Below are positions 53,435 to 61,670 of a stretch of 64,000 nt of DNA, piece after piece. The position numbers were made by a program, and so were the translations under genes. The DNA is from Christensenellaceae bacterium Phil7 (GTDB taxonomy: Bacteria > Bacillota > Clostridia > Christensenellales > CAG-138). The DNA is taken from contig MSGV01000023.1 in the NCBI GenBank assembly GCA_001940845.1, positions 82,312-146,311 on the forward strand, given 5' to 3'. How positions within the stretch are numbered: position 1 is the stretch's first letter; each line of letters opens with the position of its first letter. The notes below the pieces were generated by a model. It searched no databases, had not been told where the DNA came from, and saw nothing but the letters and a program-made list of their open reading frames with translations.

Positions 53435-55003
53435 ATGGATATTAAAAACATAAAGAATACTAGACTTTCGAAGGGCGAATCCGGCGGGGAGGAATCGGCA
53501 GCAGGGCGAAGAATGAGAAAAACTAAGCCGGATATCAGACGAATGAGGACGATGGCCGTATGTATTATTCTAACAATTGCAGCGGCCGCTGTCTCCCTTT
53601 CGATTTACTTGAAGCTGCGATGGGATGTAGATAGCTCCTCGCTAGAAGCGGGTACAAGCTCACTTCCTATAGGATATCTGTTGTTGATATCGGCTGCTTC
53701 GGCTTTATCATTGCTGCTGGGGCTATGGTTCTTCCTCAAAAGAAATGAAAAGAAGCTTTTTTCGGCACCAAAGAATATTACGATAATCATGTCTGCAATA
53801 GTGCTTGCTGCAATTTTTAGCTTGCCGATGACAATGCTGTCAGGATATTTCAATGCAATGCTGCTTGCAGTGTTGTTATCTGCTTTGCTTGTAAAAAGAA
53901 GAAGCGCCTACTCGGTCGCATTTGTATGTGCCGCTATTGGTGGAATTATGGCGTTTTCACCGGTATATATGAGCGGAACGGGAGAATATGTGGTAGATGC
54001 ATGGATACCGCTTGGAATCATGCTTGCGGAGTTTATTGGGGGCGTAATTGCAGTTTATTCATTAAAGAAGAATTATGGCCGCATGGCACCGATATTTTCA
54101 GGCATTGCGGGCGGTGCGGCATCCTCGATAATATTCATGTGTGTACAAGCTACGGCTGAAATGAGCTTTCAGGCAGTAATTATTCCTATGTTATGGCTGT
54201 TAGGCGATGGCATACTATGCGGAATAATAGCGACAGGATTGATGCCAATCTTTGAGATCGTCTTTGATATTGCTACGGATGCAAGGCTTAATGAACTGAT
54301 GAATAACAATAATCCTCTGATTAAAAGGCTGATGATAGAAGCTCCGGGGACATATCATCACTCTATGCTTGTTTCCGCACTTGCCGAATCGGCTGCTGAA
54401 ACCATAGGCGCAGACGCACTTCTGTGCAAGGCAGCGGGCTATTATCATGATGTCGGCAAGCTCAGAAGCCCTATGCATTTCATAGAAAACCAGCGAGGAA
54501 AGAATATCCATGATACGCTGCCCCCATTAGAGAGTGCGGAACGCATCATTGCACATCGCAAGGATGGTGTGACGCTCTTGAATAAATATAAGCTTCCAAG
54601 CGATGTCATTCGGATATGTTCCGAGCATCATGGCGATTCCACTGTGATCTATTTCTATAATAAAGCTTTGCAGCAGGCTGCGGAAGGCGAAGTGATTAAT
54701 GAGGCTGATTTTAAATATAAATCTTCAAAGCCATCTTCAAAGGAATCCGGTATCGTGATGCTGGCGGATTGCTGTGAGGCAGCGGTGCGTTCGATCAAAA
54801 ATCCGACGAGTGATAATATTGCGCAGAAAGTCAGCGATGTTATCGCAGGTATATGGCTTAAGCGAGATGGACAGCTCAGTGAATCTACGCTTACAGCAAG
54901 GGATGTTAAAACCATAGAAACAAGCTTTATCAATACTCTTACGGCACAATATCATGAGCGCGTTGAGTATCCGAGATTGGAGGATATAGATAATGCAAAA
55001 TAA
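53435..55003 (+). CDS. pgpH: 7TM-HD phosphodiesterase PgpH, form without extracellular domain
   Basis: 522 residues. The C-terminal cytoplasmic HD domain has TYHHSMLVSALAESAAE, YYHDVGKLRSP (HD pair), and EHHGDSTVIYFY; in Listeria PgpH this domain hydrolyses c-di-AMP. Membrane part: TM1 at about 40-60, next TM at 78-101, then five or six more up to residue 280. In canonical PgpH roughly 200 or more residues of extracellular 7TMR-HDED domain separate TM1 and TM2. Here only about 17 residues do, so the sensor is missing. Sits between phoH and ybeY, its normal place. GGAGG precedes the ATG. Confidence 0.88.
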   Translation: MDIKNIKNTRLSKGESGGEESAAGRRMRKTKPDIRRMRTMAVCIILTIAAAAVSLSIYLKLRWDVDSSSLEAGTSSLPIGYLLLISAASALSLLLGLWFFLKRNEKKLFSAPKNITIIMSAIVLAAIFSLPMTMLSGYFNAMLLAVLLSALLVKRRSAYSVAFVCAAIGGIMAFSPVYMSGTGEYVVDAWIPLGIMLAEFIGGVIAVYSLKKNYGRMAPIFSGIAGGAASSIIFMCVQATAEMSFQAVIIPMLWLLGDGILCGIIATGLMPIFEIVFDIATDARLNELMNNNNPLIKRLMIEAPGTYHHSMLVSALAESAAETIGADALLCKAAGYYHDVGKLRSPMHFIENQRGKNIHDTLPPLESAERIIAHRKDGVTLLNKYKLPSDVIRICSEHHGDSTVIYFYNKALQQAAEGEVINEADFKYKSSKPSSKESGIVMLADCCEAAVRSIKNPTSDNIAQKVSDVIAGIWLKRDGQLSESTLTARDVKTIETSFINTLTAQYHERVEYPRLEDIDNAK

Positions 55004-55448
55004 AAGGACAAGCATACGCTTCGTTGAAATTGAAGAGAATAAAAGTATCGCTGAAATGGTGCTTACTGCGATAAATGCGGTATTGGAACATGAGAAAGTC
55101 CATGATAGATATCTGTCGGTCGCACTTACGACTGATGAGATCATTCACGAATACAATCGTGAATATAGATCGGTTGATCGACCGACAGATGTTTTAAGCT
55201 TTCCGGAGGATGAGGGAGCTGAACTGCTTACGCCTCCGGATGGGTTTCTTGGCGATATAATGATCTCAATTCCACGAGCAAGAGCCCAAAGCATCGAGTT
55301 GGGTCATAGTTTAGAGCGTGAGATCATGTTTCTGACGATTCATGGTGTGCTGCACCTTTTGGGGTACGATCATATGCAGCCGGAGGATGAAGCGATCATG
55401 CTGCCGATACAGCGCAGTATAATGGATTCCATTCGGCTGAATGGATGA
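54993..55448 (+). CDS. ybeY: Endoribonuclease YbeY
   Basis: Metal-dependent RNase for 16S rRNA 3' maturation and ribosome quality control. 151 residues with the zinc motif HGVLHLLGYDH (H3xH5xH) and the upstream RPTDVLSFP motif. Overlaps pgpH by 11 nt. Confidence 0.96.
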   Translation: MQNKRTSIRFVEIEENKSIAEMVLTAINAVLEHEKVHDRYLSVALTTDEIIHEYNREYRSVDRPTDVLSFPEDEGAELLTPPDGFLGDIMISIPRARAQSIELGHSLEREIMFLTIHGVLHLLGYDHMQPEDEAIMLPIQRSIMDSIRLNG

Positions 55449-55476
55449 CTATGATCGATGTAAATGGGAGGACACT

Positions 55477-55887
55477 ATGAATGAGGAAAGGATAGAATTT
55501 TTAATAGAACAGGCAAATGAGGCGAGGGCGCATGCATATGCCCCATATTCTAATTTTCGCGTTGGTGCTGCGCTATTGACGAAGTCCAATAAGCTATATC
55601 TGGGATGCAATATTGAGAATGCGAGCTACACTCCAACGAATTGTGCCGAGCGTACTGCTATCTTCAAGGCGGTTTACGATGGCGAACGGGAGTTTGAAGC
55701 AATCGCAATCGTGTCAGACGGCAGGAATGCAACGGCTCCATGCGGAGTTTGCAGACAGGTGCTTGCAGAATTCTGTGAGCCGAGCATGCCGGTTATATGC
55801 GCGAATATGGAAGGTAATTATAAAATCTTAACGCTGGAGGAACTCATTCCAATGGCGTTTACGAAGGAGGATATGGAGAAAATATGA
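55477..55887 (+). CDS. cdd: Cytidine deaminase
   Basis: Pyrimidine salvage: cytidine to uridine. 136 residues, the tetrameric class. Zinc ligands C56, C89 and C92, with catalytic E58 (NCAERTAIF and PCGVCRQV). ATG 55477 is preferred because GGGAGG lies just upstream. Overlaps era by 4 nt (ATGA). The diacylglycerol kinase gene often found between ybeY and cdd is absent. Confidence 0.96.
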   Translation: MNEERIEFLIEQANEARAHAYAPYSNFRVGAALLTKSNKLYLGCNIENASYTPTNCAERTAIFKAVYDGEREFEAIAIVSDGRNATAPCGVCRQVLAEFCEPSMPVICANMEGNYKILTLEELIPMAFTKEDMEKI

Positions 55888-56783
55888 CGTACAAATCAGG
55901 TTTCGTAACGATAATCGGTTCTCCGAATGTCGGCAAATCAACATTAATGAACCGCATGGTAGGGCAGAAGGTCAGCATTGTATCCGATCGGGCGCAGACA
56001 ACGAGAAACAAGATTATGGGAGTTGTTTCTCGTGATGGCTATCAGATCATCTTTATAGATACACCGGGAGTTACGGCTCCGAAGAACCGATTGGGTGAAT
56101 ATATGCTAAAGGTAGCATATGATGCAGTGAATGAAGTAGAAGCCGTCCTGCTCATGTTTGATGCCTCAAAGGGGATTCGTGAAAAGGATGAACTTTTACT
56201 CGCGCAGCTTAAAGACAGGATCAAGAAAACTCCGGTCATTGCTGCTATAAATAAGATAGATCTGGTAAGCTTGGGTGATATTGATGAGATGACCGAAAGA
56301 TTGGCTCGGGAGGAGTGGATCAGCTCAATCGTTGCAATCAGTGCAGACAGCGGACGAAATGTAGATAAGCTTGAAAAGCTAATACTTGATTATCTTGTCG
56401 ATGGTCCGCAGTATTTCCCGGACGATATGGTAACGGATCAGCCCATGTGGTCGATATGTTCCGAAATGATAAGGGAGAATGCGCTCAAGCTGCTGCGTGA
56501 TGAGATCCCGCATGGTATAGGCGTTGGGATTGATAAGATCCAGCTTCGCGCGGATGGTATTCATGATGTATTTGCTACGATATATTGCGAAAGAGAGACT
56601 CACAAGGGAATAATCATTGGCAAGGGCGGAAATATGCTCAAGCGTATTGGCTCAGAAGCTCGCCATGATATTGAATGGCTCTTCGGCACCAAGGTAAATC
56701 TTCAGCTATGGGTAAAGGTTCGCTCTGATTGGCGCAACAGTGCAGCTGCACTCAAGGAGTTTGGTTACGATCCGAATTTTTAG
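55884..56783 (+). CDS. era: GTPase Era
   Basis: Binds the 3' end of 16S rRNA and helps assemble the 30S subunit. 299 residues: G domain with [17 protein letters not shown] and NKIDLV, then a KH domain with KGIIIGKGGNMLKRIG. Its 3' end overlaps the antisense yqzL-like gene by 32 nt. Confidence 0.97.
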   Translation: MTYKSGFVTIIGSPNVGKSTLMNRMVGQKVSIVSDRAQTTRNKIMGVVSRDGYQIIFIDTPGVTAPKNRLGEYMLKVAYDAVNEVEAVLLMFDASKGIREKDELLLAQLKDRIKKTPVIAAINKIDLVSLGDIDEMTERLAREEWISSIVAISADSGRNVDKLEKLILDYLVDGPQYFPDDMVTDQPMWSICSEMIRENALKLLRDEIPHGIGVGIDKIQLRADGIHDVFATIYCERETHKGIIIGKGGNMLKRIGSEARHDIEWLFGTKVNLQLWVKVRSDWRNSAAALKEFGYDPNF

Positions 56784-56892
56784 CCTCTTGCGAAGCATCG
56801 CCGAATCTGCGATATTCCAGGTAATCGGCGATGTTTCCGCTTTTTGTGAATCTCTCCCAAAGTGTTTGCGCTCTTTCATTGATATCCCTCAT
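56752..56892 (-). CDS. YqzL-like small protein on the opposite strand between era and recO
   Basis: 46-residue protein read on the minus strand from ATG 56892 to TGA at 56752. The core TLWERFTKSGNIADYLEYRR (residues 10-29) matches the short YqzL pattern W..F..TG.I..YL.Y. GGAG lies 8 nt upstream of the start, a correct ribosome site. In Bacillus, yqzL lies between era and recO on the same strand. Here the position is kept but the strand is reversed, and the 3' end overlaps the era 3' end. YqzL function is unknown. The family call rests on a short motif plus position. Confidence 0.65.
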   Translation of the reverse strand: MRDINERAQTLWERFTKSGNIADYLEYRRFGDASQEAKNSDRNQTP

Positions 56893-56967
56893 AATTACAG
56901 CTCCATTTCAATCTTTATACTGTAGTTATTCCCCGCAACCCGAAAATAAGTGATAGGAAAATTTGGA

Positions 56968-57693
56968 ATGGCATTCGAAACGATACACGGAATAGTTATT
57001 AAATATTCTGATTATAAGGAAAGTGATCGAATTTTGAGCGTACTTACAGTTGAGCAGGGCTTCATAACGCTTACGGCCAGAGGCTGTCGGAAGAAGAGCA
57101 GTCAGCTGGCTGCTGCATGTGAGATATGTACTTATTCGGAATTTGTTATCTACAGTCGCTGCGGAATCTTAAATGTATCCACAGCTAGTGTGCTGGAAAG
57201 CTTCTATCCGATTCGTGAAGATTATAATAAATTTGAATCCGCCGAGCAGGTGCTGCATATGACCAGGATTCTGACCTGCTTGACGCATAGCTGGGATGAT
57301 GCCTTTAAGCTGTGCTATCATACCTTGAGCTATATTGCCTATACCGATAACAATCCCATTGATCTTGAACTCTGCTTTGCAGTCAAGTTTTTGAAGCTTG
57401 CCGGATATGAGCCCAAGCTGGTCAATTGTGTGCTATGCGGCAAAGATCTCAGAAGAGAGAAAGAGCTTCGGTTTTCAAAAGCGATGGGCGGTGCAATGTG
57501 CAATTATTGCGGAACCGGCAGCAGGGTCGTTGCGCCGCTGACATTGGAGGCAGTGCGAAGAATGCTGAATTTGCCGCTCACGGATATGGGAAAGGTTCGC
57601 TTGCCCGAACATACCCGCAAGGAGCTTGAAACAATCATTTATGAGTATGCAGAATACAATCTGGAGCAGACGGTTAAAATAAGGGAACTTTGA
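56968..57693 (+). CDS. recO: DNA repair protein RecO
   Basis: Helps load RecA onto SSB-coated single-stranded DNA. 241 residues: OB-fold N-terminus (ETIHGIVIKYSDYKESDRIL), helical middle, and zinc-binding C-terminal region with CVLCGK and CNYCGTG. Start ATG 56968 with AGGAAAA upstream; the GTG at 56950 is less likely. A weak promoter (ATTACA 56894-56899, TATACT 56916-56921) may serve it. Confidence 0.93.
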   Translation: MAFETIHGIVIKYSDYKESDRILSVLTVEQGFITLTARGCRKKSSQLAAACEICTYSEFVIYSRCGILNVSTASVLESFYPIREDYNKFESAEQVLHMTRILTCLTHSWDDAFKLCYHTLSYIAYTDNNPIDLELCFAVKFLKLAGYEPKLVNCVLCGKDLRREKELRFSKAMGGAMCNYCGTGSRVVAPLTLEAVRRMLNLPLTDMGKVRLPEHTRKELETIIYEYAEYNLEQTVKIREL

Positions 57694-57741
57694 TTCAAAA
57701 GCATCAGCAAAAATATATTTGAAAAAACGCTCAATAAGGGG

Positions 57742-57770
57742 TTGCATTTTAATTCGAACTGAGTTATAAT
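57742..57770 (+). promoter_or_regulatory. Promoter of tRNA-Asn
   Basis: TTGCAT at 57742-57747, 17-nt spacer, TATAAT at 57765-57770, 32 nt before the mature tRNA. Confidence 0.8.
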
Positions 57771-57801
57771 GCATATCGTTCGAGAGAGCAAAGCAAAATA
57801 T

Positions 57802-57877
57802 TCCTCCTTAGCTCAGTCGGTAGAGCATGCGGCTGTTAACCGCAGTGTCGTTGGTTCGAGTCCAACAGGGGGAGCCA
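57802..57877 (+). tRNA. tRNA-Asn(GTT)
   Basis: 76 nt with CCA encoded. The acceptor stem pairs TCCTCCT (57802-57808) with AGGGGGA (57867-57873). The D-loop is AGCTCAGTCGGTAGAGC, the anticodon loop CTGTTAA has GTT at 57835-57837, and the T-arm is GTTGG-TTCGAGT-CCAAC. All arms pair properly. Confidence 0.97.
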
Positions 57878-57884
57878 TGATAAG

Positions 57885-57937
57885 TCATCTAGATAGATAG
57901 GTACTTTGAAAAGTAAGATTCATCTAGATGATTTTCT
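57885..57937 (+). terminator. Terminator of tRNA-Asn
   Basis: TCATCTAGAT (57885-57894) and ATCTAGATGA (57922-57931), a perfect 10-bp stem with an inner TACTT/AAGTA, followed by TTTTCTTTTTT. Confidence 0.9.
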
Positions 57938-57954
57938 TTTTTATATGTAAATTG

Positions 57955-57983
57955 TTGACAATATAAGCAGAATCGTGTATACT
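57955..57983 (+). promoter_or_regulatory. Promoter of the accessory membrane protein
   Basis: TTGACA at 57955-57960, 17-nt spacer, TATACT at 57978-57983. Confidence 0.8.
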
Positions 57984-58023
57984 AGCTATGGATTATACTC
58001 AAATTCGGTAGGAGGAATTTCGG

Positions 58024-59112
58024 ATGAACAAAAAGGAACAGCGAGAGGAAAAACGACGCAAGCAGGAAATAAAGATTCGGAAATTAAAAAGAGTCAATCC
58101 ATATATTCAACTGGCAATTGGCATGGTTACTGCAATACTCGTACTAATCGAAGCTCGTAATGTATTTTTTGACTCAGGTGAGAATTCTCTCTGGGGAATT
58201 ATATCATTAATATTAGCATTTCTGATTGTAGTTGCTAATGCTTGGGTATTATGGGTATACATTACAACCAACTCTAGTTATGAATATCTCAAGTTGTCAG
58301 ATAAATTTTCAATGGCGACATTGGAAGCGTTAAAAGAAACAGAACGATTGAAGAAAAGGTATATCCTCCAAACCACTTATGGAAGTGTACCTAAATGGCA
58401 TCCTATTAACTATATAGAAAATGTTTTGGTTTACGATGTTCATGAGCAACTCCGTTCAATCCTATTTGAGCTTCAAAAAATAATTATTAGAAGTGATGAG
58501 AAATTTTCAGACCATAATGTGACAGTTGACTTTGTCTATTGTTATCCCACAAAGCCCTATAAAGGGGAACTACCATATCCTCCATATACCTGTGGGAAAT
58601 TTGATAATAATACATGGCGTATTATCACTAGTGGAAATCACTCCTCAGGCGGGTCAATGAAATCCTACCTGGGACGACATGATTCATTCTACTGCCTCGT
58701 TGATAGAGACAGCTATGTATTTTTTAACGACAAGAGCACAATTGCCAATACGCACTACGTACCTTCCAACATGGATTCTGAACACCAGAATGCTGGATCT
58801 ATAATAGGCATCGAAATCGAGTTGAGAAATGATTACCCTGAATCAGTATTTGTCAAAGGTATTCTAACAATTACAACATATGGCCGAAAGCTATACGAGG
58901 ATGGAGCAATTAGTGAAGAAGAGTTTAAGGAACTGTTCAAGGATAAGATAATAAACAGTTTCAGTTCCCTGATTAAAAGCGAACTTGCACAAATGTATAT
59001 AAGACATGCAATAAGGGGCGAATATATGAAACGCTCAACAGGGAAACTAAAAACATTTGATAAAAAATCGTCAGAAGGAGAAGATTCCTGTAGATATTGT
59101 AAGAAGAAATAA
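58024..59112 (+). CDS. Accessory membrane protein: two TM segments plus GAF-like soluble domain
   Basis: 362 residues. A very basic N-terminus (NKKEQREEKRRKQEIKIRK) precedes two transmembrane segments (about 27-43 and 55-77). A ~270-residue cytoplasmic domain follows. Its first part has WHPINYIENVLVYDVHEQL; a later part, GSIIGIEIELRNDYPESVFV then KGILTITTYG, resembles the last strands of a GAF domain. The end carries a CRYC pair. Not confidently assignable to any family. The plan recalls membrane-tethered sensor/effector proteins of defence islands. The codon choice is visibly more AT-rich than the neighbours, the gene stands alone beside a tRNA, and 11-bp inverted repeats flank it; all fit recent acquisition. 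AGGAGG precedes the ATG. Confidence 0.6.
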   Translation: MNKKEQREEKRRKQEIKIRKLKRVNPYIQLAIGMVTAILVLIEARNVFFDSGENSLWGIISLILAFLIVVANAWVLWVYITTNSSYEYLKLSDKFSMATLEALKETERLKKRYILQTTYGSVPKWHPINYIENVLVYDVHEQLRSILFELQKIIIRSDEKFSDHNVTVDFVYCYPTKPYKGELPYPPYTCGKFDNNTWRIITSGNHSSGGSMKSYLGRHDSFYCLVDRDSYVFFNDKSTIANTHYVPSNMDSEHQNAGSIIGIEIELRNDYPESVFVKGILTITTYGRKLYEDGAISEEEFKELFKDKIINSFSSLIKSELAQMYIRHAIRGEYMKRSTGKLKTFDKKSSEGEDSCRYCKKK

Positions 59113-59192
59113 TTCTTTTTCTAAGATTCAGCACGCTAATTAAAAAATTTTTCCAAGGCTTTGCAAATATCTATCTAGTTGTCCAAACACAT

Positions 59193-59234
59193 GAAGAAGA
59201 GCTATTTTGTCGGTTGACAGAATAGCTCTTCTTC
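59193..59234. terminator. Long perfect hairpin
   Basis: GAAGAAGAGCTATT (59193-59206) and AATAGCTCTTCTTC (59221-59234), a perfect 14-bp stem. Inside the loop TGTC-GGTT-GACA pairs again, giving an almost continuous 18-bp stem with a tetraloop. No T-run on either side, so it could be a terminator or a mobile-element remnant. Confidence 0.5.
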
Positions 59235-59454
59235 GATATAGCTGCGATAACTATGGGACGCATAATATCTATTTTAACATCACTTTCTCTGCAATAAAAT
59301 ATAATTAAGGAATGAGTGCGAACAAATCATGTCTATTTTGAAAATGTAGGGGATTTTCTACGTTATATATTAGGCGTGGTTCATGGTCAGAAGTGCTGCA
59401 TTCATTGGGGGACAAACTATTAAAATAAAAATACAGATTCTTTGCCAAAGCCTG

Positions 59455-59503
59455 TTGACAAAACACTCTCAAAGCGTTATATTGTGTATGTACGATATGT
59501 ACA
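59455..59503 (+). promoter_or_regulatory. Promoter and palindromic operator of the ytr-like operon
   Basis: TTGACA at 59455-59460, 17-nt spacer, TATATT at 59478-59483. The palindrome TGTAC-GATAT-GTACA (59489-59503) lies over the transcription start and is the likely site for the operon's own GntR regulator. Confidence 0.7.
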
Positions 59504-59533
59504 GTTAAAAGCATATTGGAAAGGAGCATGCAG

Positions 59534-60397
59534 ATGGCACTACTAGAGGTTAAAAACGTATGCAAGAGTTTCGAAGCCTTTGAACTTCATGATGTATCGT
59601 TTGAGATAGAACCGGGGTACATCGTTGGTTTTATAGGCAGAAACGGAGCAGGGAAGACCACAACGATCAAATCGATTCTCAATTTGACCAAACCGGACGC
59701 GGGCACAGTGAGGTTTATGGGGAGAAATATGTGTGAGCATGAGAGCGATTGTAAACAGCAGCTTGGAATCGTGCTTGGTGAATTTAATTACTATTCCGAT
59801 AAAAAGCTGAAGTCTATAGCGAAGGTGGTAAGCCGATTCTATTCGAATTGGAGCTATGAGACCTATTGTAACTATAGTAAGCTCTTCTCCCTCGATGAGA
59901 ATAAGCGTGTAAAGGAGCTTTCAGCGGGCATGAAGGTAAAGTTTGCCCTTGCTCTTGCCCTTTCACATGATGCGAAACTATTGATCCTGGATGAACCGAC
60001 CAGCGGACTGGATCCCGTTTCACGCAATGAGCTTATGGATGTATTCAGATCTATCGTATCCGATGGTGAACATAGTATTCTATTCTCCACCCAGATCACT
60101 TCCGATCTCGATAAAGTTGCCGACTATGTTATATACATCAAGCAGGGGAAGATTATAATGAGCGGGGATAGGGAGAGCATAATAAATGGCTTCCGCCTTA
60201 TCCAGGGAAGCAGTGATGAGCTCACGCCGACTCTTAAAGACATACTCATTGGTTATAATGAGAATGCCTTCGGATTCACGGGACTTATTCATGAGGAGGA
60301 TATTCAACACGCGGAGGGTCTGCGTATTGCGAAAGCAGATATTGAGAGTATCATGCTTTTTAATGAAGAGACAAGGAAAGAAAGGACTATGATTTGA
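59534..60397 (+). CDS. ABC transporter ATP-binding protein (YtrB-like)
   Basis: About 287 residues. Walker A GRNGAGKTTTIKS, signature LSAGMKVKFALAL, Walker B LLILDEPTSGLDP, and the H-loop replaced by the STQITSDLD type (Q in place of H), common in this subfamily. ATG 59534 is chosen because AAGGAG (59521-59526) is 7 nt upstream. It overlaps the permease gene by 4 nt. The ATPase-permease-GntR unit is of the YtrABC type, induced in Bacillus by cell-wall antibiotics; the same role here is inferred. Confidence 0.85.
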   Translation: MALLEVKNVCKSFEAFELHDVSFEIEPGYIVGFIGRNGAGKTTTIKSILNLTKPDAGTVRFMGRNMCEHESDCKQQLGIVLGEFNYYSDKKLKSIAKVVSRFYSNWSYETYCNYSKLFSLDENKRVKELSAGMKVKFALALALSHDAKLLILDEPTSGLDPVSRNELMDVFRSIVSDGEHSILFSTQITSDLDKVADYVIYIKQGKIIMSGDRESIINGFRLIQGSSDELTPTLKDILIGYNENAFGFTGLIHEEDIQHAEGLRIAKADIESIMLFNEETRKERTMI

Positions 60398-61056
60398 TGA
60401 AAAACATTAGAAACCTGGTATATAAGGAGCTGAAACTACTCATTCATCCCGTGACAATCATCTATTTCTTCGTTTCAGCGGGAATGGCTCTTATCCCCGA
60501 CTACCCTAGGTTTATCGGTCCGTTCTATATTTTAGTCGGCATCATGATCACGATGAGCACGGAAGCGCAGTACCGGGATAAGGAATTCTGCGGCATATTG
60601 CCTGTTACCAAGGCAGAAACCGTGAAGGCAAGGATGATAATAGTGATCTTGATGGAAATGATAACAATACTCGCTTCCGTACCAACTGCGATCGCTGCGG
60701 CAGCTCTTTATTCAGATATTGCGGAACCATCAATGATTGCACCGAATTTTATTGTTATTGCAGAGGTGCTTTTGGGCTATGCCGCCGCTAATACGATCAT
60801 GGTCAGCGCAAATTATCGTAAGCGGTTTAAAGTGATCGTTCCATCCATAATCGGAATGCTTGTGTATTTCATGTTAGGCGGTTTTTGTGAGCTGTTCGTC
60901 ACGGCTTTGCCGGGCATGGAGTTCATGCGAACGAACACAGCAGCGGATCTTCTCCGCCAGATTCCTTATTTGATCGTATCACTCCTTATATATCTGCTGG
61001 CGGGTTATCTAACCTGCCGAAGCGCGATTGCAAGCTACGAGAAGGCTGAAATATGA
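60394..61056 (+). CDS. ABC-2 type permease
   Basis: 220 residues with about six transmembrane segments and no other domain. The layout is that of short ABC-2 permeases, with an early amphipathic stretch (LVYKELKLLIHP). Forms the membrane part of the transporter with the preceding ATPase. ATGA overlaps at both ends show tight coupling. Confidence 0.8.
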   Translation: MMKNIRNLVYKELKLLIHPVTIIYFFVSAGMALIPDYPRFIGPFYILVGIMITMSTEAQYRDKEFCGILPVTKAETVKARMIIVILMEMITILASVPTAIAAAALYSDIAEPSMIAPNFIVIAEVLLGYAAANTIMVSANYRKRFKVIVPSIIGMLVYFMLGGFCELFVTALPGMEFMRTNTAADLLRQIPYLIVSLLIYLLAGYLTCRSAIASYEKAEI

Positions 61057-61427
61057 ATCTGGGCATTACCATAACAAATGCTTCCGATGTACCGATCTAT
61101 CAGCAGCTCTACGATCAATTTGCGGCCGGAATATTGAGGGGAGATCTGGAAGGGGGAGAAAGCCTTCCAACAATACGCAGCTTTGCTGCTGAGATGGGCA
61201 TAAGCGTCATTACGGTGAAGCGCGCTTGGGATGAGTTGGAACGTTCAGGCTTTATTGCAGCGTTTCCGGGAAAGGGCTGTTTTGTTCAGAAACTCAGCGA
61301 TGATTTGCTTGCTGTGAAGCGAGATGAGATGGCGAAAGCACGATTTTTGAAGGATAAGGAGTTCTATCGCTCATTAGGCATGACCAAAACGGAGCTCATG
61401 AGCTTGGTGATGAATGAGTATGAATAA
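61053..61427 (+). CDS. GntR-family regulator, YtrA subfamily
   Basis: 124 residues. The winged helix spans about residues 10-80 (VPIYQQLYDQFAAGILRG, SLPTIRSFAAEMGISVITVKRA, then GKGCFVQ). The effector domain is only a short helical tail, as in YtrA. It is the last gene of the operon rather than the first as in Bacillus. It probably represses the operon through the palindrome at 59489-59503. Confidence 0.88.
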   Translation: MNLGITITNASDVPIYQQLYDQFAAGILRGDLEGGESLPTIRSFAAEMGISVITVKRAWDELERSGFIAAFPGKGCFVQKLSDDLLAVKRDEMAKARFLKDKEFYRSLGMTKTELMSLVMNEYE

Positions 61428-61451
61428 TTGAGTTGAATAGAGCTCACATCG

Positions 61452-61479
61452 GGCGTGCTGAAACTTCCTGCGGCACGCC
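61452..61479 (+). terminator. Terminator of the ytr-like operon
   Basis: GGCGTGC (61452-61458) and GCACGCC (61473-61479), a perfect 7-bp stem followed by TGAATTCTTTTC. Confidence 0.65.
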
Positions 61480-61670
61480 TGAATTCTTTTCAAATAATAA
61501 TGCAATTCAGGAGATTCGTTCGGATTCTATAGTAATTTTAGAACTTCCCCATAAAGATTTAATATTCAAAACCGGACCGATTTGAGGCTGACATAAATTT
61601 GCATAAGCAGGATATTTCAAACTTAAAGAAATTAATATATAAAATTCGTCCTATTTGTCGAAAAAAATGC

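Larger units (their letters stand above)
59113..59533. other. Intergenic region after the accessory gene
   Basis: 421 bases. It contains the 11-mer TATCTATCTAG (59168-59178, inverted copy of 57889-57899), a long perfect hairpin (59193-59234), and at the right end the promoter and operator of the ABC operon. The stretch 59240-59450 is AT-rich with no supportable gene. Confidence 0.55.

Noticed and set aside
59305..59565. 86-codon ORF on the minus strand in the gap before the ABC operon
   Set aside because: It overlaps the well-supported promoter, operator and start of the ABC gene, has no ribosome site and no recognisable domain.
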